Source: Patescibacterium sp964540895 (GTDB lineage Bacteria > Patescibacteriota > Patescibacteriia > Patescibacteriales > Patescibacteriaceae). Taken from it: a stretch of 64,000 bases of DNA. The stretch covers positions 558,001 through 622,000 of the forward strand of contig CAZIOP010000001.1 in NCBI GenBank assembly GCA_964540895.1, read 5' to 3'. Below are positions 17,760 to 26,138 of this stretch, one piece after another; position 1 is the stretch's first letter; every line of letters begins with the position of its first letter. The position numbers were made by a program, and so were the translations under genes. The notes under the pieces are model-generated. The model was given only the letters and a program-made list of their open reading frames with translations. It did no database searches and was not told the DNA's origin.

Positions 17760-18716
17760 TTAATATTTCTTTACTACTGTAGCACCTTTAAAAATAAACG
17801 AATAACTTTCTAGTAAGTACTGCTCCAGCAGCAACGCTTCAAAAAAACGAATCACTACCCATGATATAATCTTTAGTTTGCTTGCCGCACTTTGCCGTGA
17901 CCAATATTTAATATATAAAAAATGTTGATTAACAAAGGCATAGCGATTAGCGACTTTTGATCGCTCACGACGATTAATGAATCTCTGCCAAACATTTCCC
18001 CCACTTACTGTTCGATCATGATACATAATAGCTTTAGGTACGAGCAATGAAGAGTAACCTGCTAATTGCAGTCGGTAGGCTAGATCACAATCTTCTTTAT
18101 ACATAAAAAAATACTCATCAAAATATTTCCCCTGTTCAGCAACTTGTTCTAATGCACTAAGACGGAATAAACCAGCAGCTCCCGAGACTCCCATAATTAA
18201 ACTGTTATCATATTGTCCGTGATCTTCTTCACCTGGCCCTACATCAAAAAATTGTAAACCACTCTTAAGTATTAAACCACAACTATCAATTATGGTTGTT
18301 TTAGTTCTTGCAATAAAATTCCAACGGCGCAATTTTGGTGAGACAGAAGCACAATGAGGATTAACTTCTAAGCTTGATACTAATCGATCAATGACATCCG
18401 GTTCTAGAACTGTATCAGGGTTAACTACAAAAAAATATCTAGCACCGGCGGCTACAGCTTTATGTAACAAAATATTGTAAGCTCGACTAAAACCAACATT
18501 TGATGACTCTCTGTACACGTGGATATGTGGATGATCCTCTAGAATAGGGCTATTATCATTATGTTCTTCTTCTGAATTATCAAAACAGACGATCGACACA
18601 CTTTGATATGTCTGACGTTCTAAACTTTGCAAAAAATACGGCAAATATAGAGCCGTACTTTCACCATAGGTAATAAAACCTACCCACACCTTCGTATTTT
18701 GATTGTCGGTCTGCAT
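17760..18716 (-). CDS. Glycosyltransferase family 2
   Basis: A 318-residue GT2 with VWVGFITYGES, IVCFDNSEEE, NVGFSRAYNILLHKA, metal-site VNPDTVLEPD and acceptor site FFMYKEDCDLAYRLQLAGY. The C-terminus has an aromatic/basic stretch (INRRERSKVANRYAFVNQHF) and a short hydrophobic helix. It is the first of the four glycosyltransferases in transcription order and follows rmlA by 4 nt, which couples nucleotide-sugar synthesis to transfer. Confidence 0.92.
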   Translation of the reverse strand: MQTDNQNTKVWVGFITYGESTALYLPYFLQSLERQTYQSVSIVCFDNSEEEHNDNSPILEDHPHIHVYRESSNVGFSRAYNILLHKAVAAGARYFFVVNPDTVLEPDVIDRLVSSLEVNPHCASVSPKLRRWNFIARTKTTIIDSCGLILKSGLQFFDVGPGEEDHGQYDNSLIMGVSGAAGLFRLSALEQVAEQGKYFDEYFFMYKEDCDLAYRLQLAGYSSLLVPKAIMYHDRTVSGGNVWQRFINRRERSKVANRYAFVNQHFLYIKYWSRQSAASKLKIISWVVIRFFEALLLEQYLLESYSFIFKGATVVKKY

Positions 18717-18720
18717 ACAC

Positions 18721-19446
18721 TTATATTATCATCTGGTCCTGCAATTTGTCGCGACCCATGGATTGAGCAATATATAAACTTTCAAATGTGCCAGTATCAA
18801 TCCAATCTTTATAAATCATACGAACAACTAATTCTCCTTTCTCCATATACCAACGATGTAAATCAGTTACTTCTAACTCGCCACGATCACTTAACGTTAT
18901 ACCTTTGGCTACCTCAATTACCCGACTATCATAGACATAGAGACCAGTAATAGCTAAATTACTTTTAGGGTGTTTTGGTTTTTCTTCAATAGAAATTGCT
19001 TGACCAGCCTCATTCATTTCCACAACACCAAATCGTTCAGGGTCGGGCACTGCTTTAGCAAAAACTTTAGCTCCACTCGTAAAATTATGAATCTCTTCTG
19101 AAACATCATCAACAAATAAATTATCAGCTAAAATCAAAGTTACGTTATCTTGACCAATAAATTCTTCACCAATAATAAAAGCTTCAGCAATTCCTAGTGG
19201 CTCTACTTGGACAGCATAGCTCAGGTGACAATTAAACTTAGACCCATCACCTAATAACTCTTCATATTGATTGGCATGATCGGGACTAATAATTATTAAA
19301 ATATCTGTGATACCAGCTCGTAGCAACGTATTAAGCGGATAATAAATCATCGGTCGATTATAGACCGGTAATAAACCTTTACTAGTAACGGTGGTACAAG
19401 GCAAAAGTCGTGAGCCCCTACCACCTGAGAGAATAATTCCTTTCAT
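18721..19446 (-). CDS. rmlA: Glucose-1-phosphate thymidylyltransferase (RmlA-like)
   Basis: 241 residues from the ATG at 19446. Signature MKGIILSGGRGSRLLP, then SKGLLPVYNRPMIYYPL with the conserved Lys, the DNLFVDD metal/product site and SIEEKPKHPKSNLAITGLYVYD. Makes dTDP-glucose from glucose-1-phosphate and dTTP. At 241 residues it belongs to the short form, lacking the C-terminal extension of about 50 residues that builds the allosteric site in longer RmlA. It is followed by four glycosyltransferases and preceded by rmlD. Confidence 0.92.
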   Translation of the reverse strand: MKGIILSGGRGSRLLPCTTVTSKGLLPVYNRPMIYYPLNTLLRAGITDILIIISPDHANQYEELLGDGSKFNCHLSYAVQVEPLGIAEAFIIGEEFIGQDNVTLILADNLFVDDVSEEIHNFTSGAKVFAKAVPDPERFGVVEMNEAGQAISIEEKPKHPKSNLAITGLYVYDSRVIEVAKGITLSDRGELEVTDLHRWYMEKGELVVRMIYKDWIDTGTFESLYIAQSMGRDKLQDQMII

Positions 19447-19469
19447 AGGTATATATAAACCTTCCAACC

Positions 19470-20336
19470 TTACAATGACTGAATATATTCGTCAATTGCT
19501 GCTTGCCAGGTTCTTAATTTCGGCCGCTTAGTATTTAGGAGACGTGATTTTTTTGGACGACGTGCTGCACGTAAAAATATCTCACCTTTTACAGGCGCTA
19601 CAGTAATATTTGGATTTATTTTTTTGAAAAAATAGGTGGCCGCTTCAAACCAACTGGCCTTACCATCATTAATTAAATGATAGATTCCAAAACCATCACC
19701 ACTTTCTAATAAACTAATGGTGGCTGAAACTAAATCTGGTGTATATGTAAACGATCCGCTTTCATTACTAACTGCTTTTAGCTCAGTATTTGTCTTTGAT
19801 AGAGTCGTCATTAATTCAAAAAAACTTGGCTTAGCATTTTTGCCTTGACCTTTATCTCCAAACAATCGTGAAGTACGAATAATGTACCAACGTAAACCGC
19901 GACCGCTTAATCGAATTATTTCTTTTTCACCCCTTGCTTTACTATTTCCATATTCATTAATTGGCGCTACTTCAGCAGCCTCATTATAACCTGTAGCTAA
20001 TTCACCAGAAAAAACATAATCAGTAGAATAGTGAACTAATACAATATTTTCATCTAAAGCAACTTCAGCTAACGTTTGCACTAAGTCATGATTTAATATA
20101 TCAGCAAGTTGTTTTCCCTTATCATTTTTTTCTGCACCATCAACATCGTTATAAGCCACAGTATTAATAATAATTTCAGGTTGTAAATCCTTAATTTTCT
20201 TTACTAATAACATTCGATCCGTCACATCAATATCATCTTTATCCCAGCCAATAAAGACATGATCAGTAAACACCGCACTTTTTTTAAAAAAAGCAGTTCC
20301 TAAATTTCCTTTAGCTCCAAGCAGTAATATTTTCAT
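19470..20336 (-). CDS. rmlD: dTDP-4-dehydrorhamnose reductase (RmlD)
   Basis: A 288-residue extended SDR enzyme. NAD(P)-binding LLLGAKGNLGTAF, VNTVAYNDVDGAEK as in RmlD, the STDYVFSG strand and the catalytic Tyr-Lys pair in EYGNSKARGEKE. Reduces dTDP-4-dehydro-rhamnose to dTDP-L-rhamnose. It lies between rmlB (8-nt gap) and rmlA, and together with the RmlC-like gene at 21759 completes a dTDP-rhamnose route. Confidence 0.93.
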   Translation of the reverse strand: MKILLLGAKGNLGTAFFKKSAVFTDHVFIGWDKDDIDVTDRMLLVKKIKDLQPEIIINTVAYNDVDGAEKNDKGKQLADILNHDLVQTLAEVALDENIVLVHYSTDYVFSGELATGYNEAAEVAPINEYGNSKARGEKEIIRLSGRGLRWYIIRTSRLFGDKGQGKNAKPSFFELMTTLSKTNTELKAVSNESGSFTYTPDLVSATISLLESGDGFGIYHLINDGKASWFEAATYFFKKINPNITVAPVKGEIFLRAARRPKKSRLLNTKRPKLRTWQAAIDEYIQSL

Positions 20337-20344
20337 ACCTATAG

Positions 20345-21313
20345 TTATCTAAGTAATGGTTCCCACCACCAACGATTTTCACGATACCATTGAATAGTTT
20401 TTGTTATACCATTTTCAAAATTTGTTTCCGGATGCCAGTCCAATTCTTGAGTAACTCGACTATAATCAATAGCATAACGGAAATCATGACCTAAACGATC
20501 AGGAGCTAATTCAATCATATCTTCACTTGCTCCCAAAGCTTGTAATAATTGTCCAGCAATTTCCTTGTTACTCAATTCAGTATCACCTCCCAAACAATAT
20601 GTCTGGCCAATTCTACCTTTTTTAATAATAGCTTCAATACCTCTCACATGATCAAGCACATAGAGCCAATCACGGATATTTTCTCCACTACCATATAAAG
20701 GTACTTTCTTGTTATCCAATAAATTGGTAATGAATAAAGGAATTAATTTTTCTGGTAATTGATATGGTCCGTAATTATTACTGCAATTAGAAATTGTAAT
20801 AGGTAAACCATGCGTATAGTAATATGAACGCACTAAATGATCAGATGAAGCTTTGGAAGCACTGTATGGACTATGAGGATTATACGGAGTTTGTTCATTA
20901 AATTTCTTCTCATCAACTCTTAAATCGCCAAAAACTTCATCAGTTGAAACATGGTGAAATCGAGGCTTGTGTGGTGCATTTTTGGCAGCTTCTAATAGAA
21001 CTGCTGTACCAAGAATATTAGTAGTTATGAAAGGTAGACTACTAGTAATTGAACGGTCAACGTGAGACTCAGCCGCAAAGTGGACAATAATATCAGACTC
21101 ATTAACTAGGGGGATGACTGTTTCGGAATTAGTAATATCACCTTGGACAAAACGATAACGAGAATTAGAAGCTACATCTTGCAGAGTTTCAGTGTGACCG
21201 GCATATGTTAAAACATCCAGATTGATAATGGAATCAGATGGATGATGCTCTAACCAATAACGAATAAAATGAGAGCCAATAAAACCGGCTCCCCCGGTTA
21301 CTAACAAACGCAT
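20345..21313 (-). CDS. rmlB: dTDP-glucose 4,6-dehydratase (RmlB)
   Basis: A 322-residue extended SDR. NAD-binding LVTGGAGFIGSHFIRYWL, STDEVFGDL with the catalytic Asp-Glu, YSASKASSDHLVRSYY with the Tyr-x3-Lys, and NCSNNYGPYQLPEKLIP. All residues expected of RmlB are present and the length is normal. Converts dTDP-glucose to dTDP-4-keto-6-deoxyglucose. It starts 3 nt downstream of the HIT gene. Confidence 0.96.
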   Translation of the reverse strand: MRLLVTGGAGFIGSHFIRYWLEHHPSDSIINLDVLTYAGHTETLQDVASNSRYRFVQGDITNSETVIPLVNESDIIVHFAAESHVDRSITSSLPFITTNILGTAVLLEAAKNAPHKPRFHHVSTDEVFGDLRVDEKKFNEQTPYNPHSPYSASKASSDHLVRSYYYTHGLPITISNCSNNYGPYQLPEKLIPLFITNLLDNKKVPLYGSGENIRDWLYVLDHVRGIEAIIKKGRIGQTYCLGGDTELSNKEIAGQLLQALGASEDMIELAPDRLGHDFRYAIDYSRVTQELDWHPETNFENGITKTIQWYRENRWWWEPLLR

Positions 21314-21316
21314 AGA

Positions 21317-21736
21317 TTATATCAGAGCAGCCTTTATCTTTTGTTCATATTCTTCAGCTTGACCGTCGTCATAGGTACCTTGTGATCGATTATCTAAACC
21401 ATCACCTTCACTACGTGGAACAACATGAAAATGAACATGTAAAATGTGTTCACTAGCAGTAGCTGATTTGTCTACATTATCCATGAACAAACGGTAGCCT
21501 TTAACATTTAAACTTTTAAAAATAGCTGCACCGACTCGTTGTACCACTGTTAAATAACTACCAAGTAAATTAACTGGCATGGCTTCCAATGAAGGGTACG
21601 CTTCTTTAGGAATAACAATCACATGTCCAGGTGCCATTGGCAAAATATCTAGAAACGCAATAAAGTCCTGATCTTCCCAGACAATATGAGCTGGGATTTC
21701 ATGACTAGCAATCTTTGCAAAAATAGTTTTTTCCAT
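21317..21736 (-). CDS. HIT-family nucleotide hydrolase/transferase
   Basis: A 139-residue histidine-triad protein: TIFAKIASHEIPAHIVWEDQD, LDILPMAPGHVIVIPKE and the triad EHILHVHFHVVPR. HIT proteins hydrolyse nucleoside phosphoramidates or Ap4A-like dinucleotides. Its place inside the dTDP-sugar operon, 3 nt before rmlB, may be operon packing only. The C-terminal tail is Glu/Lys-rich. Confidence 0.93.
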   Translation of the reverse strand: MEKTIFAKIASHEIPAHIVWEDQDFIAFLDILPMAPGHVIVIPKEAYPSLEAMPVNLLGSYLTVVQRVGAAIFKSLNVKGYRLFMDNVDKSATASEHILHVHFHVVPRSEGDGLDNRSQGTYDDGQAEEYEQKIKAALI

Positions 21737-21758
21737 ACATTATAATTAACTACATTAT

Positions 21759-22208
21759 TTAAATAATTTTATAAGGTGAATTTTCATCATGCTCCCAGCG
21801 AATCTCATCAACGTCTTCTTTCTTGTCTTTTCCTCGATATAACCTATCTGGCAAATTAATAGAATAGGCAGGAGTTTCACTAACACACTTATAACCATGA
21901 ACAACACCAGGAGGAACAATGACCATGGTTGGAGAATTTTGTCCCACTGATATTATTACATGATCTCCTTTAGTAACGCTTGATTCACGACGATCCCAAA
22001 GATGTAATTCAAAATTACCGGGACCAGTAAAAATAAAGCAATCTGACTGGTCTTTGTGCTCGTGTGGTCCCCTAACTATCCCTGGGTTGGTTAAACTAAC
22101 ATAGGCCATAGCTGGTTGATAGTTAATTTCATCATTACGAAACACTTCCATTAACCAACCTCGATTATCCTCATACCGCTCCACCTTCTTGATAATTACT
22201 CCATCCAT
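21759..22208 (-). CDS. RmlC-like dTDP-sugar 3,5-epimerase (cupin)
   Basis: A 149-residue cupin related to dTDP-4-dehydrorhamnose 3,5-epimerase: YEDNRGWLMEVFRNDE, YVSLTNPGIVRGPHEHKDQSD, TMVIVPPGVVHGYK and INLPDRLYRGKDKKEDVDEI. The catalytic His of the RmlC RGLHFQ motif is kept in RGPHEH, but the motif is altered and the protein is about 30 residues shorter than classical RmlC. With rmlA, rmlB and rmlD adjacent, a 3,5-epimerase role is the simplest reading. A single-position isomerase remains possible. Confidence 0.8.
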   Translation of the reverse strand: MDGVIIKKVERYEDNRGWLMEVFRNDEINYQPAMAYVSLTNPGIVRGPHEHKDQSDCFIFTGPGNFELHLWDRRESSVTKGDHVIISVGQNSPTMVIVPPGVVHGYKCVSETPAYSINLPDRLYRGKDKKEDVDEIRWEHDENSPYKII

Positions 22209-22214
22209 ATAAAG

Positions 22215-22394
22215 TTATTTTTTCTTATAATATACGAGAATAATAGCAATAATCAGCCAAAAAATCAAGAAATAGCTAAGATTAATATAGGCTCGTACCA
22301 TGCCTGTTTGTAACACCTCTAATCCTATTAATACTAGTAATGTAATACTAATAGCTAAATATATTTCTTTAATGATTTTATAGGAGATTACCAT
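22215..22394 (-). CDS. Small two-helix membrane protein
   Basis: A 59-residue protein from the ATG at 22394, one base after the stop of the preceding gene; the frame could also start at 22424 inside that gene. Two hydrophobic helices (YLAISITLLVLIGLEVL and LSYFLIFWLIIAIILVYY) end in a KKK tail. No family recognised. Its place between a large anchored protein and the epimerase suggests a part in surface-glycan assembly, by position only. Confidence 0.6.
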   Translation of the reverse strand: MVISYKIIKEIYLAISITLLVLIGLEVLQTGMVRAYINLSYFLIFWLIIAIILVYYKKK

Positions 22395-22395
22395 A

Positions 22396-23802
22396 TTATC
22401 TAAACTTTTGTAATAAAAAATCAACTAGTGTTCTACCGGAAAAAGTAACTTCTACTAAAGGTATTTCAATTGGTTTTTCAGGATTTATTTCTGGTGCAGC
22501 AATCATGAATGGAATACCCTTACCATCAAGACACGTCGGATTGATATTAAAATGTACTGTTCGTGAAAAAGGCTCAGAAAAACCGACTGGTTGATACTTA
22601 GCTAAAACAAAATCTATATCAGATTTTTCTATGTCAGTTTTATTAGTAAATTGTCGGGGAAAGGGATTAATAACTTCTCTTGGTGAAAAACTAAAAACTC
22701 CATCACCAGCTAACACAACATTATCGTGTTCTAATTTAATCTCTTTAACTACTCTGGTTTGATCTTGAAGAATGATTGAAAATTGTTTATAGGTTTCAGA
22801 AAGACGTAATTGATCATTATTAACAGTAATCGTTTGTAGACTCTGGGGATCAAGTGTTTGAGCTTGTAGGTTAGTAACATCACTATATAGTGAAAAATTT
22901 TTCCTTGAAGCTCTTACTAATGAAACTCTATTAATAAAAGCTAGTCGACTCTGAGTAGTTTTTATTGTACTGAAAATAATATCTTCTGAAGTCTTAACTT
23001 CTACCCTATACATTCCAGATGAAAGTTTATTAGTAGTAATTCGTTTCTCAATTATGCTTGGTTGATTTAATTTTTTCTGATCTATATTAATCCTTTCGGT
23101 ATATACCGTATTACCTTGATCATTATACAAAGAAAAAATCACTGGTTGTGTATGTTCAGCATTTTCATTTAACATTGAGAATGTAATATCAATTGGTTCA
23201 CCGTTACTGTATGTTAAGAATGAGAATGTACCACGTAGACCAACTTCATATTCTTTTGGTACATCATATAGTTTATAGTCAGGTATGGTAATAGAATTTG
23301 GTAATGAATAATTATACAAAGCAATGGATTCTCTCTGTGGTGGATTTTTTACAAAATCAGTGATTGATGAATATTTCTTTTCTCGCTGCCAGAGTAATAA
23401 ACCATTCTCTTGTAAAACGCCTTGATTATGAACTAACTCTTCGAGTTTTTTAAAATACAGTGGTTGACGTTCAAAATTCCAGGAATTTTTTTCTCGACAT
23501 ATTCCTAATTCCATTAAAGGAGCTGGATTTTTAAAACTTACTGTAACTGCGGCCGTGTCAAAAGAGCGTGGCGGTCGAAGATAAAAATATACTGGCTCAG
23601 CAATTAGCGAACGTAATAATCCTTTACTATCTTTTTCTATACGTTCTCGTGGTGAAAATTCACTAACAAAATAATTGTACTTAGAAAAATTACTTGTATA
23701 TGTAATTTCTCCTTGAGGTACAATTGTCTTATACAATATAACTATTACTAGTATTACTAGCAAACCAAGCCATATATAACGAATTTTAGTGATAGACATC
23801 AT
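22396..23802 (-). CDS. Membrane-anchored extracytoplasmic protein of unknown function
   Basis: A 468-residue protein with a single N-terminal helix (about 8-26) and a large beta-rich extracytoplasmic part. No recognised domain. A central stretch (VIFSLYNDQGNTVYTERI ... GMYRVEVKTSEDI) looks like an immunoglobulin-like strand pattern. It is the first gene of the glycan block and is followed within 1 nt by the small membrane protein, so it could be an assembly or anchoring factor (inference). Start codons ATG-ATG at 23802 and 23799 are both usable. Confidence 0.7.
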   Translation of the reverse strand: MMSITKIRYIWLGLLVILVIVILYKTIVPQGEITYTSNFSKYNYFVSEFSPRERIEKDSKGLLRSLIAEPVYFYLRPPRSFDTAAVTVSFKNPAPLMELGICREKNSWNFERQPLYFKKLEELVHNQGVLQENGLLLWQREKKYSSITDFVKNPPQRESIALYNYSLPNSITIPDYKLYDVPKEYEVGLRGTFSFLTYSNGEPIDITFSMLNENAEHTQPVIFSLYNDQGNTVYTERINIDQKKLNQPSIIEKRITTNKLSSGMYRVEVKTSEDIIFSTIKTTQSRLAFINRVSLVRASRKNFSLYSDVTNLQAQTLDPQSLQTITVNNDQLRLSETYKQFSIILQDQTRVVKEIKLEHDNVVLAGDGVFSFSPREVINPFPRQFTNKTDIEKSDIDFVLAKYQPVGFSEPFSRTVHFNINPTCLDGKGIPFMIAAPEINPEKPIEIPLVEVTFSGRTLVDFLLQKFR

Positions 23803-23880
23803 TCTCTCATCATATCAAGGAACGACTAAAATATAAAACTAAAGCTTGAGGCTATTTTATCAAATTTTGGCTATTTATAC

Positions 23881-23909
23881 TTGATTTACGACCCTTAATC
23901 TGCTAAACT
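23881..23909 (+). promoter_or_regulatory. asnS promoter
   Basis: TTGATT at 23881-23886, 17-nt spacer, TAAACT at 23904-23909; the asnS ATG is 21 nt further. Confidence 0.6.
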
Positions 23910-23930
23910 TAGAAATAAACTTATTCTTCT

Positions 23931-25223
23931 ATGATTACCAGTCAACATATCAACGAACTTAGCTCAAAGGTAGGAACCGAGGTGACTATTCGGGGCTGGG
24001 TATATAACTTTCGCTCTTCCGGAAAAATTGCTTTTTGGCAGATTAGAGATGGCTCTGGCTTTTGCCAAGCTATTCTATCTTCCGATGAACTCTCTTCTGA
24101 GAAGTGGGCCGAAGCAGAAAAAGTAACCCAGGAATCTGCCGTGTCAATAACTGGCCGTGTTTCCAAACACCCCAAGAAAGAAGAATATGAAATTCAAGTT
24201 ACTGACTTCACGTTTTACCAAATAGCAGAGGAATATCCCATTGCCAACAAAGACCATGGTATTGATTTCTTATTAGACTATCGCCATCTCTGGCTTCGTT
24301 CACCAAAGCAGTGGGCTATTCAAAAAATTCGTTACACTATTATCCGTGCTATCTATGATTTCTTAAGCAAAGAAAACTTTACTAAAATAGACTCACCTAT
24401 CATCACCGCTAACGCTGGCGAAAACACTACGGACTTATTCAAAGTCAATTACTTTGATGAAACAACCTATCTTTCTCAAACTGGACAACTTTATATTGAA
24501 GCAGCAATTTATGCCCATGGTCGGGTCTTTGATTTTGGTCCAACCTTTCGAGCTGAAAAATCAAAAACTCGTCGTCATTTAACAGAATTTTGGATGATGG
24601 ATGCTGAAATGGCGTTTTGTGATCTTGAAGATAATTTAACTGTACAAGAAAATTTAATACGATATATTGTTCAATCAGTTCTGGAGCATAATGGACCTGA
24701 ATTAGAAATACTAGAACGAGATATTAAGCCATTAGAAAATATTACTAAACCATTTCACTATTTAACTCACGCTGAAGCGGTTGCGAAGCTCAAAGAATTG
24801 GGCTCTGATATTAAGGAAAGAGATGACTTAGGAGCTGATGATGAAACTATGCTTACTAAACTATATGATAATCCAATTTTCATTACTCATTATCCAGCTG
24901 AAGTAAAAGCTTTTTATATGAAGCGTGACCCTAATGATGACAGTCGCGTACTGGGTGCTGACTTGTTAGCTCCAGAAGGGTATGGCGAAATTATTGGTGG
25001 TTCACAGCGAGAAGATGATTATGAAATTTTAAAACAACGTATCACTGAATTTGGTTTAAAAACCGAAGACTATCAATGGTATCTTGATCTCCGTAAGTAT
25101 GGCTCAATTCCACACGGTGGTTTTGGTTTAGGTCTTGAACGAGTCACGGCCTGGATTTGTGGACTACAACATATTCGTGAAGCTATTCCTTTTCCGCGAA
25201 CCATTTACAGAATTACACCGTAA
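23931..25223 (+). CDS. asnS: Asparaginyl-tRNA synthetase
   Basis: A 430-residue class IIb aminoacyl-tRNA synthetase. The N-terminal OB fold (TIRGWVYNFRSSGKIAFWQIRD) binds the anticodon. The catalytic domain has motif 2 in FRAEKSKTRRHLTEFWMMDAE and motif 3 in GGFGLGLERVTAWICG. The residues around the amino-acid pocket fit AsnRS better than AspRS, and the length of about 430 (no GAD insertion) agrees. It is a monocistronic plus-strand gene closed by a strong hairpin terminator. Confidence 0.95.
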   Translation: MITSQHINELSSKVGTEVTIRGWVYNFRSSGKIAFWQIRDGSGFCQAILSSDELSSEKWAEAEKVTQESAVSITGRVSKHPKKEEYEIQVTDFTFYQIAEEYPIANKDHGIDFLLDYRHLWLRSPKQWAIQKIRYTIIRAIYDFLSKENFTKIDSPIITANAGENTTDLFKVNYFDETTYLSQTGQLYIEAAIYAHGRVFDFGPTFRAEKSKTRRHLTEFWMMDAEMAFCDLEDNLTVQENLIRYIVQSVLEHNGPELEILERDIKPLENITKPFHYLTHAEAVAKLKELGSDIKERDDLGADDETMLTKLYDNPIFITHYPAEVKAFYMKRDPNDDSRVLGADLLAPEGYGEIIGGSQREDDYEILKQRITEFGLKTEDYQWYLDLRKYGSIPHGGFGLGLERVTAWICGLQHIREAIPFPRTIYRITP

Positions 25224-25234
25224 TATAGATATTA

Positions 25235-25268
25235 AAAAAGAGAATATTAAAAGTAATATTCTCTTTTT
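25235..25268. terminator. Bidirectional terminator between asnS and 25284-25730
   Basis: Perfect 15-bp inverted repeat (AAAAAGAGAATATTA, loop AAAG, then its complement ending in TTTTT). The A/T tails let it work for both convergent genes. Confidence 0.9.
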
Positions 25269-25283
25269 GATTGTATTTGATTA

Positions 25284-25730
25284 TTAAATAAATTTTACAA
25301 TTAACCATCTATCTCCGAAAATTGTTTCACCCTTTTTATAAAGGTTGAAATAGCAATATTTTTTTCGTCTACAGGTATTAACATATACCCAAAAAATTGG
25401 CCTCTCAAATCCGATCGGGATAGCAATTCTTAAGTTCTTTACTTTAGAAAACTTTTCTTTTACTTCTTTACTTAATAAAAAAATACTGGCCGCCCTTAAA
25501 CTATTATTCCTGGTGATAAATTTTGAATTATCAAAGTTAAAAAATTCTTTCCATTCACCCTTAGCGATGTATTTTTTTCTGGTTGATCTCTCTTGAATTA
25601 ATCTTTTTATAACTTTGGGTTTTGTGGTTCCATCAACTTTTACCACATAACCCCCTTGTTCTAATTTATTAAAAAAATTAGTTAACGACTGCTTTTTCTG
25701 TTTAGTTATTTTAATAACTAAATCAATCAT
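25284..25730 (-). CDS. Hypothetical basic protein
   Basis: A 148-residue protein of unknown function from the ATG at 25730. The start is set by an unusually strong Shine-Dalgarno sequence (AAGGAGGGG, 4 nt before ATG). Rich in Lys/Arg (KKQKK, RSTRKKYIAKGEWKEFF) with a Cys-containing C-terminal segment (VNTCRRKKYCYFNLYKKG). No membrane helix or signal peptide. It stands alone between two terminator/promoter regions, and has its own promoter. The isolated setting and strong ribosome-binding site differ from its neighbours and might mark an acquired gene, but I see no mobile element. Confidence 0.65.
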   Translation of the reverse strand: MIDLVIKITKQKKQSLTNFFNKLEQGGYVVKVDGTTKPKVIKRLIQERSTRKKYIAKGEWKEFFNFDNSKFITRNNSLRAASIFLLSKEVKEKFSKVKNLRIAIPIGFERPIFWVYVNTCRRKKYCYFNLYKKGETIFGDRWLIVKFI

Positions 25731-25773
25731 GCACCCCTCCTTAGTATTTATTTTTAATATTAAAATTTTCTCT

Positions 25774-25802
25774 ATCTTCACCCTAAATCAATAATTTGTC
25801 AA
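25774..25802 (-). promoter_or_regulatory. Promoter of 25284-25730
   Basis: On the minus strand: TTGACA (25797-25802), 17-nt spacer, GAAGAT (25774-25779). Predicted leader of about 37 nt carrying the strong Shine-Dalgarno sequence. Confidence 0.5.
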
Positions 25803-25816
25803 GAAGAAACAATATA

Positions 25817-26083
25817 TTATTTCTGTATTTTAATTGTCTTATCTGCCGAGAACTTGCCCATTAGAATCTGGATATTAGAAGCTGGTACTGAAAATTCCTC
25901 AGCTAAGAACAAAAATAGAGCATCATTACCTTTATTATTTTCTGGGGTGGCCTGTATATCTATCTTGATAACACCATCAGCTAAAACAGACTTTACTCTG
26001 GTTTCGCGGGCCTGAGCATGAACTTTTATTTTCAAGGTTATTTCACCTTTAGTCTTTAATTCTTCTTTATAGTTTTCTAGCAT
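25817..26083 (-). CDS. DUF167 (YggU-like) family protein
   Basis: An 88-residue protein. The family pattern is clear: ITLKIKVHAQARETRVKS, DGVIKIDIQATPENNKGNDAL and LMGKFSADKTIKI at the end. DUF167 proteins are small, soluble and of unknown biochemical role. The usual GxxSRxK-type strand is relaxed here. Its ATG at 26083 is 9 nt from a TATACT box, so a leaderless mRNA is predicted. Confidence 0.85.
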   Translation of the reverse strand: MLENYKEELKTKGEITLKIKVHAQARETRVKSVLADGVIKIDIQATPENNKGNDALFLFLAEEFSVPASNIQILMGKFSADKTIKIQK

Positions 26084-26092
26084 ATATGTTTA

Positions 26093-26098
26093 AGTATA
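26093..26098 (-). promoter_or_regulatory. -10 box before the DUF167 gene
   Basis: TATACT on the minus strand, 9 nt from the ATG at 26083. No convincing -35 box was seen. Confidence 0.4.
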
Positions 26099-26138
26099 GC
26101 CTATTGCCCATATAACCGACAGTATAGACACTGTTATC

